The notes under the pieces were generated by a model, which ran no database searches, was not told the DNA's origin, and worked only from the letters and a program-made list of their open reading frames with translations. Of a DNA stretch of 37,912 nt, positions 34,772-37,912 are shown in pieces (positions within the stretch are counted from its first letter, which is position 1; each line of letters starts with the position of its first letter). The DNA comes from Saprospiraceae bacterium UBA3362 (GTDB lineage Bacteria; Bacteroidota; Bacteroidia; Chitinophagales; Saprospiraceae), in assembly GCA_002360455.1 (NCBI GenBank), contig DEQQ01000026.1:1-37912 (forward strand). Direction: 5' to 3'. A program made the translations under genes and the position numbers.

Positions 34772-35766
34772 TTTTTATAGATACCAAATGGAGGAACAGA
34801 TCTAAAATAATATTGTACGGACAACTCAGGTCCTCCTCTCTGTCTTGTAGCTGTTTTGAATGGTGAAGTGTTAATATCATAAGAACCACTGACCAACCAA
34901 GAATTATACTCAAATCCAATACTAGGTATGATTGCATCCTCCAATCTTATTCCACAGCCTAAAAGCAAATTAAACTTTGATCCGGGCTTTTGATTTACAT
35001 AAAGTCTTATCAAGGATGACCCGACAATCTCTTGATATTGATCTTGTATTTGAAACTGCCCAAATACGGCAAGATCTATCCAAGAAAACAAAGCAAAATT
35101 TGAAGCTAAGCCGTAATGATAACGAATTGGCAAATTGGTTTCAATATTTTGATTGGAATAAAAACTTTGAGATGGTTTATTAATATGATAAAAGCCTGCA
35201 GATAAACTCACTCTTGTTCGCTTGGATTGAACAAAGTGATATGCTACTCCACCGGATAAATCCAAAAAGAATTTTCCTGTTGCGCCAAAATTTTCCTTAT
35301 TGCTTCTGGTCGGATCATAACGATCTCCATTCCATTGAACATCCCATTTCAAATTCTCTTCACTTAATCTCCTTTGTGCAAAAGAAGGCGCAAGCCCGAT
35401 GCTGAATGCATGTTTCTTTGCGACAGATTTATAGTAGTTTAAACCCAATTGGAGTTTTGCCATGCTCAGTCTACTATCACCGGCTCTATCATAATCCATG
35501 CCTACACCCCACCCCATATGATCTTTAAAATTTCTTAAACGATATTTGCTATCGAAAAGGATACTTGTCGACATATAGGGCACAGGAACTGATAGCCACT
35601 GATTTCTATAATTGGCAGAAATCCGGTGGTCTCCATCAAACATACCTATTAATGCCGGATTTTGATTTTGCTGATTGTAATAGAATTGGGAATAATGCAA
35701 GTCCTGACCAAAGGTTACAACCCATGGCAGAATAACTGCAATAAAACATCTCAAGAATCTTAGCAT
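34756..35766 (-). CDS. PorP/SprF-family outer-membrane protein, cassette 1
   Basis: This 336-residue protein has a signal peptide at residues ~1-20 and the family opening QDLHYSQFYYNQQNQNPALI. It continues with MDYDRAGDSRLSMAKLQLG, FEYNSWLVSGSYDINTSPF and RQRGGPELSVQYYF, and ends KKCPIY. The same signature segments occur in the paralogue at 27452-28477 (YDRAGDSRLS, DIN[ST]SP[FW], K.CPI). It is probably the barrel partner for export or attachment of the type B protein at 28655-32284. The following PorE-like gene overlaps its 3' end. No exact TAnnTTTG was found upstream. Confidence 0.85.
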   Translation of the reverse strand: MLRFLRCFIAVILPWVVTFGQDLHYSQFYYNQQNQNPALIGMFDGDHRISANYRNQWLSVPVPYMSTSILFDSKYRLRNFKDHMGWGVGMDYDRAGDSRLSMAKLQLGLNYYKSVAKKHAFSIGLAPSFAQRRLSEENLKWDVQWNGDRYDPTRSNKENFGATGKFFLDLSGGVAYHFVQSKRTRVSLSAGFYHINKPSQSFYSNQNIETNLPIRYHYGLASNFALFSWIDLAVFGQFQIQDQYQEIVGSSLIRLYVNQKPGSKFNLLLGCGIRLEDAIIPSIGFEYNSWLVSGSYDINTSPFKTATRQRGGPELSVQYYFRSVPPFGIYKKCPIY

Positions 35767-36065
35767 TCCTCGTCTATTTAAAATAAAAAAATAAATATTG
35801 GCTTCGAATTTGAATCATTGTACCGAGCTCATGGGCACCTCGCTTGTCGTACAATTTCTGTGCAAGTTATATCTATATATTCAATTTCCCCTATATGTTG
35901 CCTGACTTTTTTTATTTTTTTTAATATAATATATAAATATAATATATATATCAATGTATTATAATTACTTATAATAAATTCTATCTGTATCTAACTAAAT
36001 TGGCGAATAACCAACGAAAAGCAAAATCCTTGTTATGAAATAAATAGGCTATATTAGTCTTTGAT
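35767..36065. other. AT-rich intergenic region between divergent genes
   Basis: I see no gene here. It should hold the promoter of cassette 1 on the minus strand. A run around 35920-35965 consists almost wholly of A and T in TATA-like steps and would melt easily, but no repeat array, DnaA-box cluster or binding motif was recognised. Confidence 0.5.
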
Positions 36066-36073
36066 TATTTTTG
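36066..36073 (+). promoter_or_regulatory. TAnnTTTG promoter element for 36094 and fdhD
   Basis: TATTTTTG lies 28 nt before the ATG at 36094 and probably drives the two-gene unit. Confidence 0.6.
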
Positions 36074-36093
36074 CAAGCTAAAATCAACATAAA

Positions 36094-36465
36094 ATGAAAA
36101 TTAGGATCCATCAGCAATCGGTCAGACTAAGACTTTCCACAAAGGATGTTGAGGAATTTACAAAAAATGGACTGGTCAAAGAAAACTTGATTTTTGGTCA
36201 TGGACAATCTGAATTTGGGTATGAATTAAAAATATCAAAAGCTGATGCCTATAAAATAAGGTTTATTGACTCTGTAGTCAGTATTGAAATCCCAAAAGAA
36301 AAAGCCGATCACTGGCTAAATCCTAATGAAGTGGGATTTCACTTTACACAAGAAACGGGAGAACATCCCATTAAGGTGATTATCGAAAAAGATTTTCAGT
36401 GTTTGGTCCCTAGACCGGATGAAAATGAAGAATTGAATTTTCCTAATCCTGCAGCCAATCATTGA
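36094..36465 (+). CDS. conserved hypothetical protein upstream of fdhD (DUF7009-like)
   Basis: This 123-residue cytoplasmic protein begins MKIRIHQQSVRLRLSTKDVE and contains GLVKENLIFGHGQSEFGYEL, SVVSIEIPKEKADHWL, TQETGEHPIKVIIEKDFQC and LVPRPDENEELNFPNPA. It has mixed alpha/beta character, with no signal peptide or catalytic motif that I can name. I recall similar proteins beside fdhD in Bacteroidota and label it DUF7009-like on that basis alone. Three bases separate its stop from the fdhD start, so the two are co-expressed. A helper role in molybdoenzyme maturation is possible. Confidence 0.65.
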   Translation: MKIRIHQQSVRLRLSTKDVEEFTKNGLVKENLIFGHGQSEFGYELKISKADAYKIRFIDSVVSIEIPKEKADHWLNPNEVGFHFTQETGEHPIKVIIEKDFQCLVPRPDENEELNFPNPAANH

Positions 36466-36468
36466 TTA

Positions 36469-37299
36469 ATGCAATATAAAATAAAAAATATTAACAAGCT
36501 TCCATCCGGCCATATCAATGAAGATAAATTAGCAATTGAAGAACCTCTTGAGATTGTAATTCAATATCAAGAAGGATCTCAAAATGTATCCAAAGTCATC
36601 GCCATTACAATGAGAACTCCGGGTATGGATGAAGATTTGGTCTCCGGATTTCTCTATTCCGAGTCCTTAATCCAACACTACTCTGACATTGAAAGTATAA
36701 CTCCAAGGTTTGATTGTGCAAATTTTGAATTGACATTTCAAACGATAGTGGTACAACTTAAAAATGGGATAAAACCAAATCTGAAATCCATAGATCGAAA
36801 TTTTTACGTCAGTTCAAGTTGTGGAGTTTGTGGAAAATCTGCTATTGAAGCTTTAGAGCCTCAATATGGAATCTTCCTCAACAAAATGGCCCCTATTGTG
36901 AACTATAAAGTACTGCTTGATTTGCCGGAGAAAATGAAAAAATATCAAAAATTATTTTACCACACCGGAGGAATTCATGCCTGTGCTTTATTTGATCAAG
37001 ATGGAGAATTATTGTTTGTTGCAGAGGACGTAGGGAGACACAACGCACTTGACAAACTCATCGGGCAATACATCTCAAAACACAAACATCAAGCAGAACA
37101 AACTATTCTGCTGCTAAGTGGAAGAGTAAGTTTTGAGATGGTTCAAAAATCACTCAGTATAGGAATCCCTGTCATTGCTGCCATTGGCGCTCCCAGTTCA
37201 TTGGCCGTAGAGTTGAGTGAAACATTTGGACAAACTTTAGTTGGTTTTATGAGAGGAGAAAGTGCCAACATATACTCCCATCCTCAAAGAATAAAGTAA
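36469..37299 (+). CDS. fdhD: formate dehydrogenase accessory sulfurtransferase FdhD
   Basis: This 276-residue protein is close to the usual family length. The catalytic motif SSCGVCGKSAIEAL gives Cys118 and Cys121, and the preceding ITMRTPGMDEDLVSGFLYSE and later FYHTGGIHACALFD, EDVGRHNALDKLIG and SGRVSFEMVQKS are all typical. FdhD takes sulfur from the desulfurase IscS and passes it to the molybdenum cofactor (bis-MGD) of formate dehydrogenase. No formate dehydrogenase gene is in the window. It forms a unit with the gene at 36094 and converges almost end to end with the NTPase gene at 37302. Confidence 0.95.
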   Translation: MQYKIKNINKLPSGHINEDKLAIEEPLEIVIQYQEGSQNVSKVIAITMRTPGMDEDLVSGFLYSESLIQHYSDIESITPRFDCANFELTFQTIVVQLKNGIKPNLKSIDRNFYVSSSCGVCGKSAIEALEPQYGIFLNKMAPIVNYKVLLDLPEKMKKYQKLFYHTGGIHACALFDQDGELLFVAEDVGRHNALDKLIGQYISKHKHQAEQTILLLSGRVSFEMVQKSLSIGIPVIAAIGAPSSLAVELSETFGQTLVGFMRGESANIYSHPQRIK

Positions 37300-37301
37300 T
37301 G

Positions 37302-37811
37302 CTATTGATTTTCATCCAAACTAAAATCAGGTTGCGCGACAAAGTCAATTAATTTCACTTTTTCTTTATTAAAATTAAATTTGGTCATAAAATCACCGAC
37401 AATTTTATTTCTCATTACGATAACTACTAATTTATCTCTTGAAGAATATGCATCTACTATAAGACTTCCAATGGTTGGCATGAGTCCTTCGCCATTCATT
37501 TCTAATGGCCCAAACTCATCTATTATTGTAAACCTGTTTTGTAAATGATAATAGGAATCGACGCATTCTTTGCAAGCAGTAATGAATGTTGATTTTAGGA
37601 AATGAAATCTCCCGATTGAAATGCTATACCCTATTTCTTGAGTAATCTGAAAACGATGTTTTGATCTATCGCTTATCGTATACAAATACCGTAGCCCACC
37701 TTCTCCATCTATCGCAAGAATTCCACCAACAGAATTCATTTTACAAATTCTATCGTATAAAGCTGTAGTCTTTCCTGACCTAATAGGTGCGTGCAGGATG
37801 AATATGGACAT
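37302..37811 (-). CDS. THEP1-like P-loop nucleoside-triphosphatase
   Basis: This 169-residue protein has a Walker A motif APIRSGKTT (residues 8-16) and a Walker B FTIIDEFGPLEM (residues 94-105) with Asp98 and Glu99. This pairing is that of the NTPase_1/THEP1 family of small P-loop NTPases. It also resembles nucleotide-kinase-like proteins sometimes encoded with molybdenum genes. The gene converges with fdhD, with two bases between stop codons, so it is a neighbour but not co-transcribed. A role in molybdenum cofactor supply is a guess from location; simple (d)NTP hydrolysis is the family-level expectation. Confidence 0.75.
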   Translation of the reverse strand: MSIFILHAPIRSGKTTALYDRICKMNSVGGILAIDGEGGLRYLYTISDRSKHRFQITQEIGYSISIGRFHFLKSTFITACKECVDSYYHLQNRFTIIDEFGPLEMNGEGLMPTIGSLIVDAYSSRDKLVVIVMRNKIVGDFMTKFNFNKEKVKLIDFVAQPDFSLDENQ

Positions 37812-37912
37812 AATCAGGCTTAAGTACTGAGTAGATAAAACTCATCTCCAAAGTGATCAAAAATCTTGTAAACAATTTATAGGACTCATTTTTCCTCCAT
37901 AGAAATGTAAAT

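Noticed and set aside
35920..35965. nearly pure A/T run, considered as a replication origin or repeat
   Set aside because: There are no DnaA-box cluster, iterons or nearby dnaA/rep genes; it is probably just a melting-prone intergenic promoter region.

Overview
The window is an AT-rich piece of a Bacteroidota chromosome, most likely from a Saprospiraceae-like or related gliding or T9SS-bearing lineage; the rank below phylum is inference. The signs are PorP/SprF-family proteins, two giant proteins with the gliding-motility-type (type B) C-terminal sorting domain, two secreted proteins with type A-like sorting tails, and repeated use of the Bacteroidota -7 promoter element TAnnTTTG 25-41 nt before start codons. 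No rRNA, tRNA, CRISPR array or intact mobile element was seen.

Layout. 1-3036: a tandem family of outer-membrane-barrel-like genes with an exact 895-bp period (copy 1 cut by the window edge, copy 2 intact, copy 3 broken). Copy 3 is interrupted precisely at the terminal repeat of an internally deleted IS66 element, which abuts a decayed IS4-family transposase. 3037-6845: an accessory stretch of small genes without recognisable function, a possible decayed ORF, and a lone phage-type small gene. 7007-9365: a T9SS-exported protein made of three related modules and a small barrel-like protein. 9459-11732: ACP phosphodiesterase-type gene, the universal GTPase ychF, and a barrel-like gene overlapping its stop codon.

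11747-15291 (minus strand) is a four-gene operon-like block: a small Cys-motif envelope protein, a barrel protein with a CDFCG start, an MbnP-family lipoprotein and a MauG/MbnH-like di-heme peroxidase. From what is known of MbnP/MbnH, this is a candidate copper-handling system in which the peroxidase oxidises a Trp of its partner to kynurenine. 15355-18372 holds divergent housekeeping genes (threonine aldolase, lepA). 18542-21295 is a large Asp-box (BNR) propeller protein with a T9SS-like tail, closed by a perfect bidirectional terminator.

21383-35766 (minus strand) is the dominant structure: two tandem copies of one three-gene cassette, each running PorP/SprF-like barrel, PorE-like TPR/propeller/CRD/OmpA protein, then a ~1200-residue PKD-rich type B T9SS substrate. 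Gene order, spacing and C-terminal motifs match between copies while the sequences have diverged, so each cassette probably pairs a substrate with its own export or anchoring partners. 36066-37811 holds a conserved hypothetical, fdhD and a THEP1-like NTPase, pointing to molybdenum-cofactor or formate dehydrogenase maturation, though no dehydrogenase lies in view.
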